From assembly GCA_963693085.1 (NCBI GenBank), contig OY856409.1, forward strand, positions 1,336,687,915 through 1,336,751,914: a stretch of 64,000 bases of DNA. Direction: 5' to 3'. Below are positions 32,266-42,077 of the stretch, piece after piece. The position numbers and the translations under genes were made by a program. This DNA is from Alisma plantago-aquatica (lineage: Eukaryota; Streptophyta; Magnoliopsida; Alismatales; Alismataceae). Under the pieces are notes generated by a model, which worked only from the letters and a program-made list of their open reading frames with translations, searched no databases and had not been told where the DNA came from. How positions within the stretch are numbered: position 1 is the first letter of the stretch; every line of letters starts with the position of its first letter.

Positions 32266-33543
32266 TTAAACTCTGTTAGAATTCTGATTTTTGTTGTTGT
32301 TAATAAAGACTGGTCTCTCTTTCAGTTAGATGTTAAAAATGCATTTCTTTATGGAGATCTACAAGAAGAAGTATACATGGAGCAACCACCTGGGTTTGTT
32401 GCTCAGGGGGAGTCTGCCTTCAAAGTATGTAAGATGAAAAAAGGCTATCTATGGTCTCAAACAGAGCCCACGTGCTTGGTTTGACAAGCTCAGTCAGATC
32501 TTAGTCACTTTTGGCTTTCGTCGCTCTCATTCTGATCATTCAGTCTGTATCCGCAAAACAGTGGCTGGACTTGTCATTCTTATTGTTTATGTTGATGATA
32601 TTATCTTATCTGGCAGTGATACTGTGGGTATACATGAAACTAAAACCTACTTAGAAAAACATTTTGTCACTAAATATCTCAGAAAGTTTAGGTATTTCTT
32701 AGCCATTGAGGTTTCCAGATCATCTGCAGGGCTATCTCTCTCTCAGAGAAAATATGCACTTGATCTCTTGCAGGAAACTGGTATGTTGGGCTGCAAACCA
32801 GCCAACACTCCACTTGACCCAAACATGGACTGGGATGATGAGAACTCTCCTCCCTATGCTGATCATCATCAGTTCAGAAGGCTGGTAGACAAGCTTATCT
32901 ATCTAACCGTCACAAGAGATGACCTCATTGTTGTTGTCGGATTCATCAGCCGATATCTTGATAAACCCCGGCAATGTCATTGGGATGCTATATGTCATAT
33001 TCTGCGATATCTTAAAAGCTCTCCAGGAAAAGGCTTGATGCATAAGAAGCATGGCCACTGCAATCTATCTGGCTTCTCAGATTTTGACTATGCAGGAAGT
33101 CGTTCTGATCGTAAGTCAACATCAGGATACTGTACATTTGTTGGCGGAAATCTTGTCACCTGGCGAAGCAAAAAGTAAACTGTTGTTGCCAGATCCAGTG
33201 CAGAGGTGGAATATCGAGCTATGACTCATACTGCATGCGAACTTCTATGGGTCTAAAGTCTCCTCCAGGAGTTTGAAATATCCTATTCCAGCCCTATACC
33301 GATGTTTTGTGACAACAAGGCCTCCATTTTTATTGCGAGCAACCCCATTTTTCATGAGAGGACGAAACATTTTGAGGTCGACTGCCACTTTGTTCGAGAA
33401 ACAGTCCTTTCTGGCCGGATTTGCACTCCATATCTCAACACTAAAAAGCAAGTTGCGGACATCTTCACCAAGATACTTCCTAAAGCTCGTTTTCAGACTC
33501 TAGTTGACAAGCTGGGCATGTTCGACATCTACGCTCCAGCTTG
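32266..33543 (+). pseudogene. copia E RT core and RNase H
   Basis: [24 protein letters not shown] follows in frame, then broken frames near 32430-32560. The RT motif YVDD is intact at 32588-32599 within an open stretch to 33178 (GIEVSRSS-like as AIEVSRSSAGLSLSQRKYALDLL, GFISRYLDKPRQCHWDA, DYAGSRSDRKSTSGYCTFVGGN). Stops follow at 33176 and about 33255. RNase H residues [30 protein letters not shown] and TKILPKARFQTLVDKLGMFDIYAPA are readable to 33543. Confidence 0.87.
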
Positions 33544-33551
33544 AGGGGGAG
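33540..33551 (+). other. polypurine tract of copia E
   Basis: CTTGAGGGGGAG immediately before the 3' LTR. Confidence 0.9.
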
Positions 33552-33736
33552 TATAGAGATAAGTTGTGTTTTGTTGAGTGTCATGTGCATAACATGTGCC
33601 TCACTTATGCTTTCACTTCTGTAGTTTAGTCCCATATTGCTCATCTCTGCTTTAGTCTCTATTCCCTTCTGTTATATAAGAGATTGTATTGTACACTGTT
33701 TTATTCATTCAATAACCAATTCCCAGTTTCTCTATA
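33552..33736 (+). repeat. 3' LTR of copia E
   Basis: 185 bp, TATAGAGATAAG to TTTCTCTATA, followed by the TATTT target duplication. Confidence 0.93.
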
Positions 33737-33741
33737 TATTT

Positions 33742-33950
33742 CATGTAGATAGATGGGCAAATCCCTCTCCTGTATATAGGAGAGGAGGCAAGTACAAGGA
33801 AGTGAACATAACCTAATGGGCTAAGACACCCTATTAATTAAATAGACTAATAATACTTCCTAACATCCCTCTCAAGCTGGAGTATTGGTGAAAAACATAT
33901 CTAGATTAGACATACGAGACTCAATAAGACGATACAACAAATAAAACATA
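33742..33950 (-). mobile_element. copia-type 3' end scrap (LTR plus polypurine tract)
   Basis: On the minus strand CCAGCTTGAGAGGGATGTTAGG (33860-33881, complement) looks like an RNase H end, polypurine tract and LTR start. CTCCTGTATATAGGAG at about 33764-33779 is TATA-like, inside a U3/R-like stretch to 33742. Only this end of the element is visible. Confidence 0.45.
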
Positions 33951-34779
33951 TCACTTCCTGTACAAGAATTTTCACTCCCCCTTAAATACTACTCTCCAAC
34001 TAATTAAAAAACATTTGATAACACCTCCTTTGAAGTTGTGTTCTACAAGCTAGAGATACTTGAGCTTTGGTGAAGATCTTCAGAATTGTATTTGGAATGA
34101 AGAATATCTAGTAGATGGAATCCAAGCACCACAACAAAAACTCGTCGCCATCAATTTGGAACAGACAAGTAAAACACCACAATAAAAGCTCATCACCATC
34201 AATCTGGAGCAGACAATTAAAACACTACGACTGTGCCATCTTCACTAGAAAAGGAATGTGTGATTGGAATAAGCGCAATCCACATTTCATAATGTCGATG
34301 TAGTCGAAGTATCTTCAAATCGTCTAAGAAGTGTAGCCAACTGCACCAAAGTACAGAAGACCGTGAACATGCATAGCGTGGCAATAATACGAGCACAATG
34401 AGGTGTGGGTGGTTGCCATACTTGATCCATAAATATGGAGTGAGAATCTTGGGGGTTTCATTGGAACAAAAGACACCATGATGTCGAACACATCAGAAGA
34501 AGGTGTCAAAGGAGATAGACCAAAGCATTAATTTCTCAATTCAACTGCCCGAGACAAGCCCTCATTGCTTCTATTTATAAAAAAGACTTGCAACCCTAAT
34601 CCTAAGGCATTTAATAATAATGCCAATTAAAACCTAAACTAAAAAATTAAAGTAAAAATAAAATAAAAGAATTGCAACTAAGTACAAAGACTAGATAGAT
34701 TGTCTTAGGTCCCTACTTATAAAAATAAAAATAAAAAGTTAAAACTATATTAAGTGACCTTCATCCCACTCCTACATCA
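33951..34779 (-). mobile_element. gypsy 3' LTR (probable) of the gag-protease relic
   Basis: Directly after the purine run at 34781-34790 the minus strand begins TGATGTAGGAGTGGGATG. TTTTTATAAATAGAAGC at 34568-34585 (complement) is a good TATA box about 200 bases into the segment. This is the plan of an LTR following a polypurine tract. The distal boundary is not resolved and may lie anywhere from 33880 to 34120. Confidence 0.5.
34128..34222 (+). repeat. short tandem repeat, about 47-bp unit x2
   Basis: CACCACAAYAAAARCTCRTC and CCATCAATYTGGARCAGACA occur twice in order, with a partial third start at 34222. Confidence 0.75.
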
Positions 34780-34780
34780 A

Positions 34781-34790
34781 CTCCCCCAAG
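34781..34790 (-). other. polypurine tract of gypsy relic
   Basis: The minus strand reads CTTGGGGGAG between the end of the protease-like coding region and the LTR-like segment. Confidence 0.55.
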
Positions 34791-36010
34791 GTTCGAAAGA
34801 TGTGCCACCGGTGAGTCATGTAGGGGCCACAAGAGACCTCGCCACGTGGTTGTTGGGAAAATGTTGTTGGCCGCTTGCTCAAGCTGGGAACGGTGTGCGG
34901 GGAACCACATGAAGGGATGTCCTAACACGTTGAACGAGTAGATGTTGCGGAATCCATCATGAGTGATGCATATATTGTACTGCCAAGTATAACCTAACAC
35001 GATTTGGGCCACCTACAGGGGAACTACGTCACAATATAGTCTCCTTATAGACTCTGTGATATGAGAAGTGGACCGAGCAACGACGTGTCACGTGGCACAT
35101 GTGTTGTCAGACAAGCAAAGCAGTAAGGTCGATGAAGTGGCTCGGTCTGCAGGTTGAGTATGTCTAGTAGTATCGCAAAGACTAGATTGGTAAAAGTACA
35201 TATGTGGCCTTGGCACTCAACGTAGAAATAAAACAAAGATGAGCGACTCATATCGGGCTCAAGACCCCCATTGGTAAGGAAAAGTAGGGAGGTTTGCATA
35301 AGCTCCCCCTCGTCATCACTTGGTTCACTAGCTAGCAGAACATCCTCGTACTCGATATCATCCTCCTTGCTCCCTATAGTAGTTGTCATGACGTAGTTGG
35401 GACATTGTAAAGAACAGTGCCGATAGACTTGACATGTGAAGCATTGGAGTGTCTTATGTACCATGGGATGACGATGTTGGAGTCGAAGTCGAGATTGTGG
35501 ATCCTTACTATAATGGCGGTAAAAGACCATGACGAGCAGGTGTAGTCGTCAATAAAGGTCTTCGTCGTAGCTCGTCCTTGATCTGCATTGCTATCGGCAC
35601 TGTCTTAAAGTCAGCTGAAGATGGACGACGTCAACTTCTTTACAATCTTATCATTGAGTCCCTGATGAAAATTTGTGATCATGACTGCCTCATCACCATG
35701 AATGCCAAAACGGTGGAAGAGCTCATAAAACTCTTGTGTATTCGGATACCAAGTTGGTGCCTTGCTTCCAACTATGTGAATTGAATGTAAAAGCGATGGC
35801 TAGTGTAGTCTCGCGGAAGGAATTGTTCTTTGATGGCGTATTGCAGAATGGGCCATGTTTCGGGTGGGTGTGGATGAGATTTCCACTGTGTGAGGGCACC
35901 ACCTTTCAACTTTGTTGTTGCAAAATGCAGCTTTTGTGCGTTCGTCAGTCGATCACACAATTGGAAGTATTTCTTGAATGTCGTGGAACCAATTGTGAAG
36001 AACCTGGAGA
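34791..36010 (-). pseudogene. Ty3/gypsy gag-protease relic
   Basis: From right to left on the minus strand: a Gag core (FKKYFQLCDRLTNAQKLHFA, LKGGALTQW; about 35790-35990), then a CCHC knuckle CFTCQVYRHCSLQC (about 35400-35445). An acidic linker (EYEDVLLASEPSDDEGE) follows, then protease-like sequence (CQGHICTFTNLVFAILLDIL, LQTEPLHRPY). The protease end is VLGYTWQYNICITHDGFRNIYSF with PAHRSQLEQA. The catalytic Asp motif is not kept as DSG. No RT follows: a purine tract and LTR come next. It is either internally deleted or a gag-only (TR-GAG-like) element. The right side is cut by copia G. Confidence 0.7.
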
Positions 36011-36526
36011 CGAAACCACAGCTGTCGCCCCTCCCTTCCCCCTCAACAGTCACCGCCGCCATCCCTCCTCCTTCCACCTTGTCGCCGCCACCCCTCCTCC
36101 CTTTTCCCTCCCTATTGCTGCCCATTGAGTAATCCCCTCATCCACCACCATAATCTCCATCATCTAGCTTCCTCCATCTCCCTTTCTTCCTCTCCTCTTC
36201 GGCTACGTCTACGAGAACTTTCTAAAATAACACATTGAAGTTTTAACAAATTCGTCGTTTGCCATCTGCCTGCGCCTCATGGTTGAGTAAGTTTCTCTCC
36301 ATGGCGGCGTAGGTTTTTCTCCATTATCTATTGCCCCTCTGAGGGTTTCTGGATCTGATGCTTCAGGTCCCCTTTTGTTGCTATTTGCCCTCGTGCGGGT
36401 TTTGCCGGATCTGCTGATCGGCTCCATTCTGCTGCCCATGTGTTGGGTTTCTATTGACTATTGCTACTACCTGTTGTCCGTTGCTACCTGTCGTCACTCT
36501 TCTTCTGTTTGCGACTACTTATTGGT

Positions 36527-37440
36527 ATGGAGTCTACTGGTCCTCTGTGTACGCTTTGCGTCACAAAGGTTAAGTTGAATGGATCCAATTATTATACATG
36601 ATCTGCCTCCTACGAGCTTTATGTTAAAGCTCAAGGATGTTACTCCCATCTAACTGTTGTCGCCTCGGTTGTTCCTGCTACGAATGTTGATGATAAAACA
36701 AAATAGGTGTATGATCTCTGGACGAAGGAAGACTCCGACGTCATGACCTGGATGGTCAATAGTGTCGAGCCTAAGATTAGCCAATACCTTCTTTGACTGC
36801 GGACTGCGAAAGACATGTGGGATCAACTTTCCCATGTCTATTCACACCAACAAAACCCGAGGAAGGTGTTTGAGATTTCTTGGCCAAGACAGAGTACTCT
36901 GCTACTGAGTTTGTAGAAGATTACTACAACCAATGTGCGCTATGGGACAAATTTGAGATCTATCACCCACTCTCTGCTGATATCGAAGAAATCCAACGTG
37001 AGCGGAATGAACTTCAGCTAGTTCAGTTCCTTGTTGGTTTACTACATTCGTTTGCCGGTTTTGTCGATCAAATATTGTCCAACAATTTGCTGCCTACTTT
37101 AAGGGATGTTCTCAAACGAGTTCAAAGATTGCCACCCGTCTCCCCGGTTTCTCCTAACTCATCTGATTCAGCTGCTCTTGTCGTCCGTTCGAGTGACACT
37201 TATCGAGGTTGTGGACGCGGTTGTGGATGTGGTCGTGGTCGCTTCACTGGTGGACTCGGTCGAGGATCTTACTTCTCGAGTCCCTCAGGCTCTTACTCCT
37301 TTGGCCTCGACGCTGCCTCGACCGAGTAGCACTACTGTAACTTTTACAAGTGCACAAACCATAATGAAGACCGTTGTTGGATCAAAGCATGGCAAACCTG
37401 CATGGGCAAACCAAGTGACGTCTGATCAGCCTGACGCTAC
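36527..37440 (+). pseudogene. copia G gag pseudogene
   Basis: The start at 36527 (MESTGPLCTLCVTKVKLNGS) aligns with family Gag. Stops appear within 75 bases and later. The frame 36880-37329 covers VEDYYNQCALWDKFEIYHPL, FLVGLLHSFAGFVDQIL and a Gly/Arg/Cys-rich linker. The knuckle region (37330-37380) reads CNFYKCTNHNEDRC, with the second Cys changed to Tyr as in copia B, and then shifts frame. Confidence 0.83.
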
Positions 37441-38520
37441 TCCATCCTCGTCCACCCAGCCTTCTGCAGAATGGATCTGCTCAAAATTTGAAAAGCTACT
37501 TCATGTTCGTCTGGCTTCCTCCACTGAGGCCTCTACTGATGGAGGTTCTACTCTTTTTGCCTCTTCTGCACAATCCAATAAACATGCATGGGTGATTTAC
37601 TCTGGAGCAACCTCACATATTACTGGCAATCATACCTTATTTTCTGAATTGCATAAGAATTCGACTGTTTTACCTGTTACCATTGTCGATGGTTCTCACA
37701 CCTATTTTTGGAATCGGGAATATCTGCATTCCTGGTCGACTTCTATTACCTCAGCTCTATATGTTCCTAAATTCCCGATTAATTTATTATCTGTGAGTAG
37801 AATTGTTAAGAGATAACTTTTGACCTGGATGGTGTTGCCTTTCAGAATCTGCGCACGAGGATGAAGATTGGTTCGGGCCATGAGGGACCAGACAGCTTAT
37901 ACTACTTGGAAACACTAAAGACTGTTGTTCTACTGACTACTTCTGTGAAAGACCTACAGTGGCACTATAGACTGGGACATCCTTCACCTGCTAAGTTGAA
38001 GCATTTACTGCCTGATATTTTTGATTCAGTTTTTTGTTGTGAAACATGTCAATTGGGCAAACAGACTAGATCTACTTTTTCCAAAAAAACATGTATTGGC
38101 TCAAAACAACTGTTTGATATAGTGCATGCTGACATTTGGGGACCATGTTTTGTTACCAGTATTTCTGGCTTCTGATACTTTATGAGTTTTATTGATGATT
38201 TCTCTAGAACTACCTGATTATTTTTCTTAAAGGATAGATCTCACATAGTTAATACTATTACATCTTTTTTAGCTAAGATTAGTACCCAATTTGATAAACC
38301 TATAAAAATCTTCCATACTGATAATGCCCTTGAATTTATGTTGTCAGTCTTTTTTGTCAAAAAATGAGTATCATTCATTAAACCTCTTGTGCATACACAC
38401 CTCAATGGAATGGGGTTCCCGAACGTAAGAATCGTCATCTTCTTGAGGTTGCTCGAACTCTTCTCTTCCACTACAATGTCCCCAAATTTTTTTGGTCGGA
38501 ATCAGTATCCACTATTCGCA
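37441..38520 (+). pseudogene. copia G protease and integrase core
   Basis: The protease motif reads WVIYSGATSHITGNH, so the catalytic Asp is Tyr. After a short deletion near 37815, 37861-38175 encodes the integrase zinc domain with all ligands ([25 protein letters not shown]) and the first catalytic Asp (VHADIWGPC). A TGA at 38174, a stop at 38216, a short deletion near 38340 and further frame changes follow. The second Asp is readable as FHTDNALEF. Confidence 0.83.
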
Positions 38521-39620
38521 TGCCTTCTTCTGTTCTTGGCAATCAAGTGCCATATCAAATTTTATACCCTGATGCACCTCTCTTTACTATGCCCCCTCGG
38601 ATTTTTGGAAGCATCGGCTTTGTGAAAAACTTGCGCCCTGGCCTAACCAAACTGGATCCACATGCAACCAAGTGTGTTTTCTTGGGGTACTCTAGGACAC
38701 AGAAAGGGTATCGTTGTTATGATCCTTCTACAAAAAGGTGGATGGTTAGTGTCAATGTACTCTTTTTTGAGCATATGCCGTTCTACTCTACTGTTGGCTC
38801 CGCTGTGACATCTGATTTACTAGTGGATACTCCTTCACCTATGACTGAGGATACTGATTTACCAGGATACGACTGTTGCACTGACTCCTCCGCTGAAGGT
38901 ATATCAAAGAAAATCGAAAGCTACAACTCCCTCTATGGCCCCTCCAAGTCCTCCATCCTCGTCGAAAGATTCACCTCCACCTCAGGTATTTTGACATGGA
39001 TATTCCTATCAGTTTACGCAAAGGGATTCGGTCTTGCACTCAACTTCCCGTTGGGAATTTCTATTCTACTGCTAACTTGGGAACAAATTTTGCCAATTTC
39101 ACTTATGCTCTATCTGTTATTTCTATTCCTAAAAATGCTACCTAAGCTCTTTAGCATCCTGCATGGCGTTAAGCTAAGGAATCTGAAATGCATGCTCTTA
39201 CTAATCAATATACATGGGAGTTGGTTGATGCGCCTGCTGATTGTTCACCTGTTGGTTGCCGCTAGATCTTTATGGTCAAGTATCAACCAGATGGAACTAT
39301 TGAGCGGTTTAAAGCTCGTTTTGTAGCCAAAGGCTACACTCAGACATATGGTGTGGATTACTTGAGACCTTTTCTCCTGTTGCTCGTCTAGATTTTGTCC
39401 CATGTACTTATTTCTGTAGCGGTAAATTCTGACTGGTCTTTATTCCAATTCGATGTCAAAAATGCTTTTTTATGGAGATATGCATGAGGAGGTCTACATG
39501 AAGCAGCCTCTCAGATTTGTTGCTCAGGGGGTCTTCCAAAGTTTGTCGCCTGCGCAAAGCCATTTATGGACTAAAATAGTCCCCTAGCCTGGTTTGACAA
39601 AATAAGTTCCATTCTTCAAA
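38520..39620 (+). pseudogene. copia G integrase C-terminus to RT start
   Basis: The open stretch 38520-39326 begins [22 protein letters not shown], with [14 protein letters not shown]. It then leaves the true frame near 38870. RT N-terminal words ([26 protein letters not shown], 39288-39362) lie in another frame, followed by more frame changes through the LDVKNAF region (as FDVKNAF). Confidence 0.8.
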
Positions 39621-40738
39621 AGTTCAATTTTTGCCGTTCTCAATCTGATTATTCTGTGTTTATCAAGAAAACTGCTTCTGGTTTGGTGATCCTGATTTTT
39701 TATGTTTATGATATCATACTATCTGGCAGTGATCAAGCAGGAATTCAGGCCACTAAGGAATATTTGGAAAAACGCTTTGTCAGCAAAGATTTGGGAAAAT
39801 TGCGATATTTTCTGGGCATTGAAGTTTCTCGCTCGTCTTCTGGTCTATGCTTATCACAACGAAAATATGTTTTGTATCTCTTGACTGAAACAGGTTTGCT
39901 TGGGACAAAATTTGCTGCTACTCCCTTAGATCCTAATACTACCTGGGATGATGACAGTTCTCGATACCCTAACCATCATCAATATCGTAGAATGGTAGGG
40001 AAACTTATATATCTTATTGTTACCAGGGCTGATATCACCTCTGTTGTTGGTCTAGTCAGCAGATTTCTAGATAGACCCAGACAGTGTAACTGGGAAGTTG
40101 TATGCCATATTCTGAAGTATCTGAAAAGCTCTCTAGGAAAAGGCTTGTTTTACAGGAAACATGGGCATTGTAATCTCGTCGACCATTTTGATTCCGACTA
40201 TGCAGGAAGCAAGATAGATCGCAGATCTATATCTGGCTATTGTACCTTTGTAGGAGGTAACCTTGTTACCTGGCAAAGCAAGAAGCAAATTGTCGTTGCT
40301 CGATCTAGTGTTGAAGCTGAGTATAAAGCAATCCCTCATACTGTGTGTCAACTCTTATGGTAGCAAGAACCAAATTGTTGTTGCTCGATCTAGTGCAGAA
40401 GCTGAGTATAAAGCAATAGCTCATACTGTGTGTCAACTCTTATGGGTCTGTGGACTTCTAAAAGACTTTGGTATTTTTATTCTAAACCTATTCCCATTCC
40501 TGTGATAACAAAGCAGCTATCTTCATTGTCAGCAACCCTACCTTCCATGAACGCACCAAACATATTGAAGTCGATTGCCACTTTGTGCGGGAAGCTATTT
40601 TATCTGGCCAGATCTCTACGTCATATATGCTTACTTCTGATCAAGTAGCAGACATCTTCACCAAACTTCTTCCAAAAACCAGATTCACTACCATGATGGA
40701 CAAGTTGGGCATTATTGATATCTATGCTCCAGCTTGAG
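39621..40738 (+). pseudogene. copia G RT core and RNase H
   Basis: The open frame 39656-40363 holds the RT core. The active-site motif is YVYD (39701-39712), so the first of the two catalytic Asp residues is Tyr. GIEVSRSSSGLCLSQRKYVLYLL and DYAGSKIDRRSISGYCTFVGGN follow. An imperfect 83-87 bp tandem duplication (40277-40446) adds a stop and shifts the frame. RNase H words continue to IDIYAPA at about 40736. Confidence 0.85.
40277..40446 (+). repeat. tandem duplication in copia G RNase H
   Basis: AGCAAGAASCAAATTGTYGT begins both copies (40277 and 40364), and both end GTGTGTCAACTCTTATGG. The copies differ at about six positions. Confidence 0.85.
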
Positions 40739-40744
40739 GGGGAG
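40733..40744 (+). other. polypurine tract of copia G
   Basis: CTTGAGGGGGAG before the LTR start TATTAG. Confidence 0.9.
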
Positions 40745-40932
40745 TATTAGTATATATATATTTTACTGGTTTTATTATTTATTGTGTTATGGGCTTTAGA
40801 CTTGTCTTGTCTATTTGCCTTTTTCTTTTATCCCATATTGCTTATCTCTACTTTATGTTTTACTCTCTTATCCTATAAAAGAGAGAGTATTGTAATTGTT
40901 TTAGATATCAAATACCATTCTTTCATTCGATA
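40745..40932 (+). repeat. 3' LTR of copia G
   Basis: About 188 bp. It starts TATTAGTATATATATA, has TCCTATAAAAGAGAG as core promoter at about 40868-40885, and ends near TTTCATTCGATA. It matches the copia A 5' LTR. Confidence 0.85.
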
Positions 40933-42077
40933 TCTATATTATATCCAATCCACTATATACTTCTGCATATACACCCGCATACCACATGTAGTCTAGGTGG
41001 TACCCTCTCCGCCTGTACACTGCATATCGTTGTTATGAAAAATGATTGTGTTTGTGGTGGTGCTTTGTGGGGTGGAGCCTGTCGAAGAAGTGGTGCTACG
41101 AACAAGGCATGCTAAGGTGTGTTATCCTCCTCCGGCTAATCGTTGCTAGGCTTGCTTGTGGGGACGACGCTTTTATATTCTTCATTATCTTTTTGACATT
41201 TGAAGTCGTTATGATCAGACGGTTGGGGCTTTGAGCAAAAACATGCTCAAACCTCTGACATCTATGTGACTATGGCGTGGTCAATGAATCCGGCCTAGAT
41301 CGGAGAAGGTCATCATCAAGATTTGAAGTCTTTCACACGTGTGTTGTCTTGCTTTATCTGTGTAGCTACATGAATCATGTTGTCCATAGATAAATTCTGC
41401 AACCTAGCCCATGTTGCATCAATAGAAGAATTGAGCCCATGTCGTACATGGTAATTTCGGTGGTAGTATCACATGTGATGTATTGCATGTAAATTGAGTC
41501 ATAGAATTTGTGGGTGGATATGTCTACAACATTTGATCTACGTTGTAAGTCAAATAGCTTGATAGATAATTTTGTTTGTCATCTTTCATGCATTGATGTG
41601 ATGAAATGTACACATGTGCTTCCATCAAGTAAGAGGTGCCATAGAGCTTGACTACTGCATAAGGGATATTGTGTTTCTCTATGAGTTGGTGCAAGTCAAA
41701 GATTGAATCCATGTTGTGAGCCCAGTCATTGGATACGCCAGGGTCATCAGTGCCATGGAATTCTTAAACATTGGTCTAAAGTACTCGGTCCAATGGGGTA
41801 TGCGCTTTAAGAGGTGGTGGACGTTGCAGTTTAGGTTGCTCTTGCATGTGTTGAAACGTTGGTCGGGTCTCTTGTTGCTTGTCTTGAATCAAGACCTCTA
41901 GGTTGTCGAACTACTTGTTATGATTAGCAAGTCGTCCTTCCACCATCGCGCCTTTAGCATTATACTCATTGCACACCATAGTGTGAATAGGATGTATATG
42001 TGAAAGTTGGGTCTGTATAATGGAAGAGTGATTGTCATTAGGTTAAACAAGAGTACTAAGGTTCTCCTGTAGATAAG
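40933..42077 (-). mobile_element. possible Ty3/gypsy gag relic
   Basis: On the minus strand around 41900-41520, FHGTDDPGVSNDWAHNMDSIFDL and IPYAVVKLYGTSYLMEA resemble the Gag core pattern of gypsy elements (F-G-DP...W...M..IF...V..L.G). Stops are frequent and the WW-type residues are absent, so this is a weak call. The solo LTR at 42078 inserted next to or in this relic. The first 100 bases (40933-41030) show nothing. Confidence 0.35.
42073..42077. repeat. target-site duplication, left copy (solo LTR)
   Basis: ATAAG, identical to 44848-44852. Confidence 0.8.

Larger units (their letters stand above)
27681..33736 (+). mobile_element. copia E: Ty1/copia with both LTRs and a nested MITE
   Basis: This is a full structure: 5' LTR, primer-binding site, C-rich leader, gag, protease, integrase, RT, RNase H, polypurine tract, 3' LTR. 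It is bounded by perfect 5-bp duplications TATTT (27676-27680 and 33737-33741). The LTRs differ by about 9 substitutions in 185 bases plus a 12-base gap. Removing the MITE at 30101-31025 gives about 5.1 kb, a normal copia length. The coding region has few lesions: an in-frame TAG in gag, a frameshift near 31270, and stops near 32263 and 32430-32560. Confidence 0.95.
36011..40932 (+). mobile_element. copia G: Ty1/copia lacking its 5' LTR
   Basis: It starts within the C-rich leader (matching copia A from about 1880 onward) and continues through gag, protease, integrase, RT, RNase H, polypurine tract and 3' LTR. The 5' LTR, primer-binding site and first part of the leader are missing, so the left junction with the gypsy relic is a deletion or recombination breakpoint. 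Same family as A and B, closest in wording to A. Many stops and frameshifts. Confidence 0.9.
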
